This document shows positions 1-7,745 of a stretch of 64,000 nt of DNA, piece by piece; the stretch's first letter is position 1, and each line of letters starts with the position of its first letter. Source of the stretch: Mycobacterium gastri (lineage in GTDB: Bacteria > Actinomycetota > Actinomycetes > Mycobacteriales > Mycobacteriaceae); the NCBI RefSeq assembly GCF_002102175.1, contig NZ_LQOX01000118.1, forward strand, positions 62,001 to 126,000, given 5' to 3'. The position numbers were made by a program, and so were the translations under genes. Below the pieces are notes generated by a model. That model worked only from the letters and a program-made list of their open reading frames with translations, was not told where the DNA came from and did not search any database.

Positions 1-342
1 CGAAAACCCGGCCCAGCCGCCCAGGGCGGTGGCCGCATAGTCGGCGAACGACCCGGTGGACGGGTTCGCGGTGGCCATCTCCCCGAGCATCCGCATCACC
101 AGCACGATCAGCACCCCGCACATCGCGTAGGTCAGAAACGCCGCGGGGCCGGTCGCCTGGATCACCACGCCGGAGCCGACGAACAAGCCGGCGCCGATCA
201 CTCCGCCGAGGGCGATCATGTTGAGCTGTCGCTGCGACAGTGCCTGGCGCAGTTGCGCTGTCGCCCTCGAAGCCGGACGCGCCGGCCCGCTCTCGATGTT
301 CGTGCGCGCCGCGCGATGCGCTCGGTTCTGCGTGCGCCGCAT
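1..342 (-). CDS. gabP: Amino-acid permease, APC family (GabP-like), N-terminal part; runs off the window
   Basis: The first 114 codons of an inner-membrane amino-acid/polyamine/organocation transporter are present; the rest lies beyond base 1. After a basic 36-residue cytoplasmic tail come SQRQLNMIALGGVIGAG, the first helix with the GxGxG-like substrate-binding turn, and a second helix (FLTYAMCGVLIVLVMRMLGE) followed by STGSFADYA, all typical of the GABA/asparagine/proline permease branch. The position next to the Rv0519c-like region fits gabP (Rv0522). The ATG at 342 is favoured because a perfect TANNNT hexamer (TAGCGT on the minus strand, 349-354) lies 6 nt upstream, which suggests a leaderless transcript. 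Substrate is inferred only; ansP or cycA-type specificity is possible. Confidence 0.8.
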   Translation of the reverse strand, partial: MRRTQNRAHRAARTNIESGPARPASRATAQLRQALSQRQLNMIALGGVIGAGLFVGSGVVIQATGPAAFLTYAMCGVLIVLVMRMLGEMATANPSTGSFADYAATALGGWAGFS

Positions 343-658
343 TACCGGACGCTAGCAGTCCGCGCCGCGCTTGCGGATCGATTACGGATAGCGAGCGCAC
401 CGATGCAACCCTGCGATGCCCGGTGATTGCCTCGGCTCTCGTCGCAAACCCACCATTGCCGCCGAGGGCACCGCCCGTACCCTGGGTTGCCTTACACCAC
501 GTCCCTGGACGTAAATCGCATCTGGACGCGAAAAGGCCGTGCGCACGACGGAAATGTTCTAGCGTTTCTGCACGCCCGCCTATGGCGGTTCTGTCTAGCA
601 CTGCACGGGGCGCCTTGCCCCAGTGTGGGCAGCAAAGTCGCCCAGAAAGGACGGGGCG
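343..658. other. Intergenic region between gabP and the PPE remnant
   Basis: No convincing gene. It contains the gabP -10 element near 349-354 and a 6-bp-arm palindrome (ACGTCC CT GGACGT, 499-512). The long plus-strand reading frames here have no ribosome binding site and no recognisable protein. The end (about 645-652) carries an AGAAAGGA purine run that would serve as the ribosome binding site of the PPE remnant. Confidence 0.5.
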
Positions 659-1153
659 GTGGACTTTCCGGTATTGCCGCTTGAGCTCAACTCGGCACGG
701 ATGTATCTAGCAGCTACGAACAGATGTGGGCCGAGGACGTGGCGGCGATGGTGGGCTATCATGGCGGAGCTTCGGAGGCGGTGATCCTGGAGGCGCAGTT
801 GACGCCGTGGGAGCTGCTGGCCGGTCTGCCCGGAATCAATGTGGGCATCGGCAACAGGGGAAACCTCAATGTCGGCAACGGCAATTACGGCGTTGCGAAC
901 TTCGGCGGCGGAAACCGCGGCAACACCAATTTCGGCGGCGGAAACCGCGGCGACAGCAACTTCGGCGGCGGGCTTTACCGTCTCGGGCTTGCGGAATGTG
1001 AGCCCAGCCTCGGGCTACCTCAATTCAAGCGGGTCCACTTCGGGCATCTTCAATTCGGGCTTCCTCTTCAATTCGGGTTTCGGAAATGCGGGTTTCGGAA
1101 ACTCCGGCGGTTACAACAAGGGCACTTTCCTGTCCGGCTTCGGACACCGCTAG
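659..1153 (+). pseudogene. PPE-family gene remnant (MPTR-like), internally deleted and frameshifted
   Basis: A GTG at 659, about 6 nt after a purine-rich ribosome binding site, opens [16 protein letters not shown], the signature N-terminus of PPE proteins. About 20 codons later the frame changes and the sequence jumps to [17 protein letters not shown] (from 724), which in intact PPE proteins lies near residues 130-150, at the end of the PPE domain; roughly 100 codons are missing. A glycine/asparagine-rich tail follows ([15 protein letters not shown] repeats), typical of MPTR-type PPE proteins. A second frameshift near 970 moves the tail to another frame ([20 protein letters not shown]), ending at 1153. 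At least two frameshifts plus the deletion mean no functional PPE protein can be made. Confidence 0.85.
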
Positions 1154-1217
1154 CTATGCCCGGCCCAAACCGACGTTCGCTGTCCGAAAGGCGGCGGCAA
1201 GCTGCCAACGCCTCCCA

Positions 1218-1961
1218 TTAGTCCAGGCGGGTGGCGACCACGGCCCACACCGGAAGGTGTACCCGGTGGTCTTGCAGCAGCGGCTGCAGCACGTTCAGCT
1301 GCTGCACGAGCGGTCGCATGCGCTCGAGCATCTCGTCCTGACTCTCCGAGACCACTTTGGTCATCGCGTCGAAGGTCTGCGGGAGGAAGCGCGCCTGGTA
1401 GGTGGTGGCGCCCAGGTAATCCACCCGCCACCCCCCGGCGCCGAGCACCCGGTCGAAGTTGTCCGCCGGTATGCCGGCCCACTGGATGCCGTTGACGTTG
1501 TGCGGGCTGAACTCGAACATGTAGAGCCGTGCCCCGGGTTTGGTGGCCCGGTGCAGCGCCTGCGCGTAGCGCGCCTGGGTGGCTTCGTCGCCTAAGAAGA
1601 CGTGATAGAAAGCGCTGTCCACCACGGTGTCAAACCGGCCCTCGTAGCCGTCCAGGCGGGTGGCGTCGGCCACCTGGAAGTCGACTTCGACGCCGGCGCG
1701 GTCCGCGTTGCGCCTGGCCCGCTCGATGGCCGAGGGTGACCCATCAATCCCGGTCACCGAAAACCCTTGCGACGCATAGTGAATCGCGTGGTATCCGGGA
1801 CCCGTGCCCGGGTCGAGCACCTCGCCGCGGATGGCGCCAAAGGCGACCAGTTGCTCGACGACCGGCTGCGGGCCGCCGATGTCCCACGGGATCAGTCCGT
1901 CGGTCAATTCCGCGTCGCCGTACAACGGCTCGAAACCGGCAACGTTGGCCTCGGTTGTCAT
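1218..1961 (-). CDS. Class I SAM-dependent methyltransferase
   Basis: 247 residues. The Rossmann-type SAM-binding core is clear: motif [14 protein letters not shown], then [15 protein letters not shown] (acidic end of strand 2) and [11 protein letters not shown] (motif III), followed by [10 protein letters not shown]. The substrate cannot be read from the sequence; small-molecule methylation is the family norm. An upstream in-frame extension exists, but the ATG at 1961 has a GGAAGCGAGA ribosome binding site and starts at the conserved part. In M. tuberculosis this interval holds short methyltransferase fragments (Rv0520/Rv0521), so this may be the intact ancestral form, though I cannot confirm that they align. 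The promoter region carries a large inverted repeat (2003-2071). Confidence 0.85.
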   Translation of the reverse strand: MTTEANVAGFEPLYGDAELTDGLIPWDIGGPQPVVEQLVAFGAIRGEVLDPGTGPGYHAIHYASQGFSVTGIDGSPSAIERARRNADRAGVEVDFQVADATRLDGYEGRFDTVVDSAFYHVFLGDEATQARYAQALHRATKPGARLYMFEFSPHNVNGIQWAGIPADNFDRVLGAGGWRVDYLGATTYQARFLPQTFDAMTKVVSESQDEMLERMRPLVQQLNVLQPLLQDHRVHLPVWAVVATRLD

Positions 1962-2002
1962 GGGATTCTCGCTTCCTTGTCGACGGGGGAACGCACGTTC
2001 AC

Positions 2003-2071
2003 GTTGTATACGGTTGCGTTCACTAAATCCCACCATAGCCGACCTGCGTAATGAACGCAATCGTCTACAAC
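2003..2071. promoter_or_regulatory. Long inverted repeat, probable repressor operator of the methyltransferase gene
   Basis: Two 20-bp arms face each other: 2003-2022 (begins GTTGTATACG, ends GCGTTCA) and 2052-2071 (begins TGAACGCAAT, ends CTACAAC). They match at 18 of 20 positions with a 29-bp spacer and sit 42-110 bp upstream of the methyltransferase ATG. Paired dyad sites of this size are typical of TetR-family regulation in actinobacteria. No regulator gene lies beside it in the window, so the controlling protein would be encoded elsewhere. Confidence 0.55.
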
Positions 2072-2172
2072 AAGGTTGCCTGGGGATGCCACTGCCGGTC
2101 GCGGGTCAGCGCGCTGACCGCGTGCCGATCAGCCCGCCAAATATCCAGGCGGGCAAGGCAATCGGTGACGGG

Positions 2173-3315
2173 CTAATGCGCCGAGACAACCGCCAACGGC
2201 ACCGGGGCCGGTGGCGACTGACCGTTGGGGCGCGCCCACAGACCCCTGCGCTCGAGCAGCGGCAGCACGCCTTCACCGAACCAGTAAGCCTCTTCCAGGT
2301 GCGGATATCCCGACAGCACGAAGTGGGTGATGCCCAACTTCGCATACTCGGCCAGCCGGTCGGCGACCTCGTCGTGGGACCCGACCAGCGCGGTGCCCGC
2401 CCCGCCCCGCACCAGGCCGACCCCGGCCCACAGGTTGGGCGCGATCACCAGTCGGTCGTTGCTGCCGCCGCGCAGCTCGACCATGCGGCGCTGTCCCTCC
2501 GACTCGCTGCGCGCCAAGTTGGCCTGCATCCGGGCGATGTCCGCCGGGTCGATACCTTCGAGCAGCCGATCGGCCTCAGCCCACGCCTGGGCGGAGGTGT
2601 CCCGGCTGATCACGTGAATCCGTAAGCCGTACTGCAGGGTTCGGCTGTGCTCGGCCGCCAGCCCGCGAATCCAGTCCACTTTTTCGCCGACCGCGCCAAC
2701 CGGCTCGCCCCAGGTGAGGTAGACGTCGGAATACTTCGCCGCGACCGGCCCGGCGGGGCCCGACGATCCGCCGAAGAACACCGCGGGAACCGGGTCGGGC
2801 CGGTTGTTCAGCGCCGCGCCTTCGACACGGATGTGGTCGCCGGTGAAGGTCACCGGCTCACTCGAACTCCACAGTTGCCGCACCACGTGCAGGAACTCGG
2901 CGGTGCGGGCATACCGCGACTGTTTGTCCAAGAAGTCCCCGTAAGCGCGCTGCTCGTGCGGTTCACCGCCGGTGACGACATTGAGCAGCAGCCGCCCACC
3001 GGACTGGCGTTGGAAGGTGCCCGCCATCTGGGCGGCCAGCGTGGGGCTGGTCAGGCCGGGACGCAGGGCGACCAGAAACTTCAGCGTCTCGGTGCGCTCG
3101 ACCAGCATCGCCGTCGTCAGCCAGGCGTCCTCGCACCACAACCCGGTGGGGGTGAGCACCGCCTCGAAACCGTTGGTTTCGGCGGCCGCACAGATCTGGT
3201 GCAGGTACTTCAGCGTCGCGGGCCGGTCGCCACGCATCGCGGTACCGTGCCCACCCGCAACCAGATTGCGTGAATCGCCGTACGTCGGCAGAAACCAATG
3301 GAAAGCCAGGCTCAT
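2173..3315 (-). CDS. ssuD: FMNH2-dependent alkanesulfonate monooxygenase (LLM class)
   Basis: 380 residues, the usual SsuD length. It begins with a luciferase-like TIM-barrel strand (LAFHWFLPTYGDSRNLV) and keeps SsuD landmarks: FEAVLTPTGLWCEDAW, FLVALRPGLTSPTLAAQMA, RLLLNVVTGGEPHEQRAYGD and a C-terminal LSGYPHLEEAYWFGE. SsuD releases sulfite from alkanesulfonates with reduced FMN from a partner reductase, supplying sulfur when sulfate is scarce. The ATG at 3315 follows an AAGAGGA ribosome binding site. No ssuE reductase or ssuABC transporter gene lies next to it, so flavin and substrate supply must come from elsewhere. M. tuberculosis has no counterpart here. Other LLM enzymes (dimethylsulfone or nitrilotriacetate type) are less likely. 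Confidence 0.88.
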   Translation of the reverse strand: MSLAFHWFLPTYGDSRNLVAGGHGTAMRGDRPATLKYLHQICAAAETNGFEAVLTPTGLWCEDAWLTTAMLVERTETLKFLVALRPGLTSPTLAAQMAGTFQRQSGGRLLLNVVTGGEPHEQRAYGDFLDKQSRYARTAEFLHVVRQLWSSSEPVTFTGDHIRVEGAALNNRPDPVPAVFFGGSSGPAGPVAAKYSDVYLTWGEPVGAVGEKVDWIRGLAAEHSRTLQYGLRIHVISRDTSAQAWAEADRLLEGIDPADIARMQANLARSESEGQRRMVELRGGSNDRLVIAPNLWAGVGLVRGGAGTALVGSHDEVADRLAEYAKLGITHFVLSGYPHLEEAYWFGEGVLPLLERRGLWARPNGQSPPAPVPLAVVSAH

Positions 3316-3641
3316 CCGGGTCCTCTTTCTGCTACCAAGGTCAACGGTCGATCGTGCCCAACGACGCCGGGCCGGGCTGTCCTGACTTTGAGCTGACGTT
3401 GCAGCTGCCTTTCTGGGACATCGCCGCTGCCAGGCCGCGTGCTTTCCATGATTGAGGCCCCACCACCGTTGCCCAAGGGCGAAAACCTCCCCAATCCGAC
3501 CGGCGGGTGGTGCAAGAGTGTGCAGCCGTCACCGAAGGTCACCGCCCCGCGGGTCAACCACCCCGGTGCAGCGTCACGATTGGGCCACCGACCCGGCGTG
3601 GCTCGCCGGGAAAAACCCTGTCGGGGCGGCATTATGGCCCC
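3316..3641. other. Divergent intergenic region between ssuD and the exported hydrolase gene
   Basis: About 325 bp holding the two divergent promoters. I looked for a sulfur-related riboswitch (SAM-type) in the ssuD leader and did not find its conserved core. No ORF with a credible start or protein was seen. Confidence 0.4.
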
Positions 3642-4502
3642 GTGGCTGACCTGACCCGTCGCGCGGTGTTGCGGATGGGCGCCGGGGCAAGCGCAGGAGC
3701 CGCTGGTGTGTGGGCTCTGAGCGCCCTGCTGGATCCGCTCAAACCCCAGGCGGCGCCACCGCAGGCGCCCGCCCCGTTCGAGCCCCCGGCGGCCGGCAGC
3801 AGCTTGCCGACCAAGCTGTCCGGCTCGTTCATCTCGGCAGCCCGCGGCGGTATCCAGACGAACTGGGTGATCGCCCTGCCACCGGGCCAGACCAGGTTGT
3901 TGCGGCCGGTCATCGCCCTGCACGGCAAGGACGGCAACGCCGGCATGATGCTCGACCTCGGTGTTGAAGAGGGGTTGGCCCAACTGGTCAAGGCGGGCAA
4001 GCCGGCGTTCGCGGTGGTCGGTGTCGACGGCGGCAACACCTACTGGCACCGCAGGGCATCCGGCACCGACTCCGGCGCGATGGTGCTCGACGAGCTGCTG
4101 CCGATGCTGGCCTCGATGGGTATGGATACCTCCCGGGTCGGCTTCCTGGGCTGGTCCATGGGTGGATACGGCGCACTGCTGCTGGGTGCTCGGCTGGGCC
4201 CGGCGCGGACGGCCGGAATCTGCGCGGTCAGCCCGGCCTTGTACACCTCGTTCACCGGCAGCGCACCGGGCGCGTTCGACAGCTACGACGACTGGGTGGC
4301 CCACAGTGTCATGGGTCTGCCGGCCCTGAACCAAATTCCGCTGCGGGTGGACTGCGGCATCGGCGACCGCTTCTACTTCGCCACGCGTCAGTTCGTCAGC
4401 CAACTGAAGACGGCCCCGGCGGGCAGCTTCTCCGCCGGCGGGCACGACACGGACTATTGGCGCGTACAACTGCCCGGCCAGCTGGCCTGGATGGCGTCCT
4501 GA
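3642..4502 (+). CDS. Exported alpha/beta-hydrolase, esterase family (Rv0519c-like)
   Basis: 286 residues. The N-terminus has a twin-arginine-like signal: LTRRAVLRMG, an alanine-rich hydrophobic core to about residue 27, then a Pro/Ala linker (PQAPAPFEPPAAG), so the protein is probably exported or membrane-tethered. The catalytic domain shows VIALHGKDGNAG (oxyanion strand), the nucleophile elbow GWSMGGYG, and a C-terminal histidine in GGHDTDYW. The fold resembles the esterase D / antigen 85 group that acts on acyl esters. The GTG at 3642 is chosen because the signal begins there; upstream in-frame ATGs only extend into the intergenic region. It is followed after 10 bp by an acyltransferase, suggesting a shared envelope-acylation role. 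Confidence 0.8.
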   Translation: MADLTRRAVLRMGAGASAGAAGVWALSALLDPLKPQAAPPQAPAPFEPPAAGSSLPTKLSGSFISAARGGIQTNWVIALPPGQTRLLRPVIALHGKDGNAGMMLDLGVEEGLAQLVKAGKPAFAVVGVDGGNTYWHRRASGTDSGAMVLDELLPMLASMGMDTSRVGFLGWSMGGYGALLLGARLGPARTAGICAVSPALYTSFTGSAPGAFDSYDDWVAHSVMGLPALNQIPLRVDCGIGDRFYFATRQFVSQLKTAPAGSFSAGGHDTDYWRVQLPGQLAWMAS

Positions 4503-4512
4503 AGCGAGCACG

Positions 4513-6726
4513 ATGACACTCCCCCAGGCAAACCCAGCAAACCCAGCAAACCCAGCAAACCCAGCAAACCCGGCAGACCCCGCCGGCCCGCTGCGTCCAG
4601 CAGAGCGGCCCCGTCGGGGAATCGGTTTCCGTCCAGACATCGAGGGCTTGCGGGCGGTCGCGGTGGTCGCCGTCGTGCTGTACCACGCGGGCATCCCGGG
4701 CGTCGTCGGCGGCTACATCGGCGTGGACGTCTTCTTCGTCATCTCCGGCTTCCTCATCACCGGGTTGCTGTGGCGCGAGGTGACCACCACCCGTACGGTC
4801 CGGCTGGGCCGCTTCTACGGTGCGCGGGCCCGCCGGCTGCTGCCGGCCGCGGCCACCGTCGGCGTGGCCACCGCGATCGGCGCCGCCGCTCTGCTGCCAC
4901 CCCTGCAAGCGCGGCGGGTCTTCGTCGACGGCATTGCCAGCTCGTTGTATGTCGGCAACTACCGATTCGCCGGACAAGGCACCGATTACCTGTCCGCCGA
5001 CCAGCCGCCGTCGCCCTTCCAGCACTACTGGTCGCTGGGCGTCGAGGAACAGTTCTACCTGGTCTGGCCGGCGCTGATCATCGGCACCGGCTGGCTGGTC
5101 CGACGTGTCGGTCGCGGCACCGGGTCGCGGGTGATGCCGTATGCCGTCGCCCTGGGGCTGGTGGCGGCGGCGTCGCTAGCAGCGGCGGCGATCTGGACCC
5201 GCACGTCGCCGTCCTGGGCGTTCTTCTCGCTGCCCACCCGCGCCTGGGAGCTGGCCGTGGGCGGGTTGGTGGCCCTCTCGATCGGTCACTGGCGGCGGCT
5301 GCCCCTGGCGCCCGCGGCGATCGTCGGCTGGGGCGGTCTGGCGCTGATCCTGTTGACCTGCACCCAGCTGGGCCGAAGCACTCCCTATCCCGGCACCGCG
5401 GCGCTGCTGCCGGTGCTGGGCACCGCGCTGGTGATCGGCAGCGGTTGCGTCACCGGCGCGATGGGAGTCGGTCGCCTGCTGTGCCGCCCGGCCATGCGCG
5501 CGATCGGGCGGGTGTCGTACTCGTGGTACCTCTGGCACTGGCCGGTGCTGCTCCTGATGCCGCCGCTGCTCGGCGATTCCGCCGGACTGCCGGCCAGGCT
5601 GGCGGCCATCATCGTCTCGGCCGGGCTCGCGGTGATCACGCTGCATCTGGTCGAGAATCCCGGCCGGTTCGCCGCGGCGTTCCGCCGATCCGCCAGGGCG
5701 AGCCTGGCGCTGGCCGGTGCGGCCAGCGGCGTCGCGGCGTGCGCGTCCGCGGTACTGCTGACCGCGATACCGGCGCCGGCCGGCCACGGAGCGGCCGCGC
5801 CCGAGGCCAGGATCGCCGCGCTACCTTCGGCGGCCGCGAGCACCGAAGGCCCCAGGCCGCAGGAGGCGGCAATCCGGAGCCTCTTCGCCCAGGTGCGCGA
5901 CGCCGTCGCAGCCGCCGCGGACCTGCGGGCAGTGCCGACGAATCTGAACCCGCCGCTGGCTGTGGCGCCCGGCGACAAGGCCCCCGTCTTCGTCAACGGC
6001 TGTTTGCGGTCCTGGCGTGACGCCGGTCAGCACGAGTGCGCTTCGGCCGACACCGCGTCGGCGACGACCATCGCGCTGGTCGGCGACTCGCATGCCGCCA
6101 TGTGGGACCCGGCTCTGCAGCAGGCCGCCGAGCAGCGGCACTGGCGGCTGGAGACGTTGGCCAAAGTGACCTGCCCGCTGCTGGACCTGCCGATCGTCAG
6201 CCCGTACCTGGGCCGCAGGTACACCGAGTGCGAACAGTGGCGCGCCGAGATACTCGACCGGCTGCGGGCCGAGCGGCCGCGCCTGGTGGTGCTGGGCATG
6301 AGCCGCCGCTACCACGCGGACTTCAGCTTCGCGTCCTACGACCCGGCCTGGATCGATGCGCTGTTCCGGACGGTGGCCCAGCTGCGCAGCAACGGTTCGG
6401 CGGTGCTGGTGCTGGGCCCGGTCGCCGATCCGCAGTCTTCGGTGCCGACGTGCCTTTCCGCGCATCTGGACGACGCCCGCGGCTGCGCGCCCCTTCGGTC
6501 GGTGGCCGCCAACGGCGACGGCATCGCCGCCGAGCAGGCTGCCACCGCAGCCGGCGGCGGCCACTATGCGGATCTGACCGACCTGTTCTGCAGCACCGAG
6601 CGATGTCCGGTGATCGTGGGCAACACCCTGGTGTTCCGCGACGACAACCACGTGACAACCCAGTACTCGCAGCTGCTGACACCGGTTATCGGTGCGCTGG
6701 CCGATCGCGCCCTGGCCGAAGGGTGA
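4513..6726 (+). CDS. Membrane acyltransferase-3 / SGNH fusion (OafA-type O-acyltransferase)
   Basis: 737 residues. After a low-complexity NPA repeat (residues 7-24), an acyltransferase-3 domain spans about 35-400 with the active-site motifs FRPDIEGLRAVAVVAVVLYH, VFFVISGFLI and YGARARRLLP, plus about ten membrane segments. A linker leads to a periplasmic SGNH domain (about 490-735): ALVGDSHAAMW (block I serine) and FRDDNHVT (catalytic Asp-His). Such fusions move acetyl or other acyl groups across the membrane to surface glycans or lipids. It sits 10 bp after the exported hydrolase gene. In M. tuberculosis nothing of this kind lies between the Rv0519c and Rv0518 counterparts, so this is an insertion or a lineage-specific retention. 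Confidence 0.88.
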   Translation: MTLPQANPANPANPANPANPADPAGPLRPAERPRRGIGFRPDIEGLRAVAVVAVVLYHAGIPGVVGGYIGVDVFFVISGFLITGLLWREVTTTRTVRLGRFYGARARRLLPAAATVGVATAIGAAALLPPLQARRVFVDGIASSLYVGNYRFAGQGTDYLSADQPPSPFQHYWSLGVEEQFYLVWPALIIGTGWLVRRVGRGTGSRVMPYAVALGLVAAASLAAAAIWTRTSPSWAFFSLPTRAWELAVGGLVALSIGHWRRLPLAPAAIVGWGGLALILLTCTQLGRSTPYPGTAALLPVLGTALVIGSGCVTGAMGVGRLLCRPAMRAIGRVSYSWYLWHWPVLLLMPPLLGDSAGLPARLAAIIVSAGLAVITLHLVENPGRFAAAFRRSARASLALAGAASGVAACASAVLLTAIPAPAGHGAAAPEARIAALPSAAASTEGPRPQEAAIRSLFAQVRDAVAAAADLRAVPTNLNPPLAVAPGDKAPVFVNGCLRSWRDAGQHECASADTASATTIALVGDSHAAMWDPALQQAAEQRHWRLETLAKVTCPLLDLPIVSPYLGRRYTECEQWRAEILDRLRAERPRLVVLGMSRRYHADFSFASYDPAWIDALFRTVAQLRSNGSAVLVLGPVADPQSSVPTCLSAHLDDARGCAPLRSVAANGDGIAAEQAATAAGGGHYADLTDLFCSTERCPVIVGNTLVFRDDNHVTTQYSQLLTPVIGALADRALAEG
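4531..4584 (+). repeat. 9-bp tandem repeat encoding (NPA)5-DPA
   Basis: Five near-identical copies of AACCCAGCA (the fifth with one substitution) and a sixth diverged copy (GACCCCGCC) lie in frame at the start of the acyltransferase gene. The unit is a multiple of three, so copy-number change would lengthen or shorten the cytoplasmic tail without a frameshift. Confidence 0.9.
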
Positions 6727-6818
6727 AGTTGGATTACGACACGGATGAATTTCTTTGCGAATGAACCACATAACCGCACAGAACGTGTTATCAATGAAAG
6801 AGTCTTGGAGGTTTCGAG

Positions 6819-6935
6819 ATGAGTCCGTTGATGGTGATATTTGTGACGGCCCTCACGCCAGTCGCCGGGCTCGGTCTCGTGCAATTGCAAGCGCGCCTTG
6901 AGCGTTGGGACTACGAAAGGCACGCAGAAGACTGA
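6819..6935 (+). CDS. Small conserved-looking membrane-associated protein, 38 residues
   Basis: A 38-codon ORF starts at an ATG 6 nt after a strong TTGGAGG ribosome binding site. The product has a hydrophobic N-terminal segment (MVIFVTALTPVAGLGLVQL) followed by a charged amphipathic tail (QARLERWDYERHAED). The good ribosome binding site, the clean membrane-then-charged layout and the location in an otherwise empty 263-bp gap support a real gene. I have the impression of similar tiny proteins in other mycobacteria but cannot verify it. It may form one membrane anchor; no function is assigned. Confidence 0.7.
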   Translation: MSPLMVIFVTALTPVAGLGLVQLQARLERWDYERHAED

Positions 6936-6989
6936 ATGGCGACGCTGAACACCTTGTGCGGCTGACGGTTTGGACGAAAATCAGCTCGC

Positions 6990-7745
6990 TCATCGAAGCA
7001 ATTGCGCGCGAATGAGCGGTGCGATCTTGTCCGCCAGATATTGATGCCCGGCGTCGGTGGGGTGCACGCCGTCAGCGCCGATCAACTCGGGCCTGTCCAC
7101 AAACCAGCCGTCGCCGATCGGATCGACGAAGGCTGCTCCCGCGGCGTGAGCCGCGGCGTTCAGCACGTCGCGAATCTGCAGCACCGAATCGGGGACCGCG
7201 GCGGTGGGCCACGGTGGCCCGATCACCAGCAACCTCGCAGACGGTGCCAAGCGGCGTGCCAGATCAAAAGTCCCGCCGGCCTTTTCGGCCAGCAGTTGCG
7301 GCTCGACGCCCTCGTCGTTGCGCGAGCCGAAGAACACCACCAGCACATCGTCGGGCTTGACGGCCCTGGCGGTCAGATCCTCGAACACGCTGCCATGGTC
7401 ACCGGGCACCGCGTAACCGGCTCTGCCCTCGGCTGCCACCTCGGCGGCAATCCGCTCTCCGCCCCGAGCCAGCGCCTGCCAGGCGCGAGCCGTCCACGAC
7501 GTGGAGCCCAGGCCTCCCTCGTCGGTGCCGGCGGTATAGGAGTCACCGATCACCGCGAGGTGGGTGAGCCGGAAATCCATGGTCAACGGGCGGTAGCCGG
7601 GGGTTGCCGGGGTTGCGCCGGCCATCAGAGTCAGACCAACGATGAACATGGCCACCCGACTCACTACCAACCTCCGCTGGGATACGGCGTCGTCATCGTA
7701 CGAGGAATCTAGGCGAACCCGCCGTCGACGCGCTGCAACCGTCAC
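6990..7745 (-). CDS. Exported SGNH/GDSL hydrolase (Rv0518-like)
   Basis: 251 residues from a GTG that overlaps the upstream acyltransferase stop by 4 nt (GTGA), implying translational coupling. Residues about 25-48 form a hydrophobic export signal (VVSRVAMFIVGLTLMAGA), so a start nearer that signal is possible. The catalytic domain carries SGNH block I (AVIGDSYTAG), the block III asparagine (FFGSRND) and the C-terminal DGVHPTDAGH with the catalytic Asp and His. Such enzymes remove or transfer acyl groups on glycans or lipids. Its pairing with a membrane acyltransferase suggests that the two act on the same surface acceptor. Confidence 0.85.
   Translation of the reverse strand: MTVAARRRRVRLDSSYDDDAVSQRRLVVSRVAMFIVGLTLMAGATPATPGYRPLTMDFRLTHLAVIGDSYTAGTDEGGLGSTSWTARAWQALARGGERIAAEVAAEGRAGYAVPGDHGSVFEDLTARAVKPDDVLVVFFGSRNDEGVEPQLLAEKAGGTFDLARRLAPSARLLVIGPPWPTAAVPDSVLQIRDVLNAAAHAAGAAFVDPIGDGWFVDRPELIGADGVHPTDAGHQYLADKIAPLIRAQLLR

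Noticed and set aside
499..512. ACGTCC-CT-GGACGT palindrome
   Set aside because: Short, no -10/-35 context; not reported as an operator.
3481..3494. GAAAACCTCCCCAA shared with 23776-23789 upstream of serB1
   Set aside because: Several 14-bp matches are expected by chance in 64 kb of GC-rich DNA; genes are unrelated.
3316..3641. Possible SAM-type riboswitch in the ssuD leader
   Set aside because: CCTGGCAGC-like fragments occur but the conserved core and pairing were not found.
4513..4528. ATGACACTCCCCCAGG also found at 24847-24862 (start of the dehydratase gene)
   Set aside because: A 16-bp identity in two unrelated N-termini (MTLPQ); near the chance limit, with no flanking similarity.
4770..6020. 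Long second frame within the acyltransferase fusion
   Set aside because: Arg/Gly-rich shadow with no domain; the real gene has full membrane and SGNH motifs.
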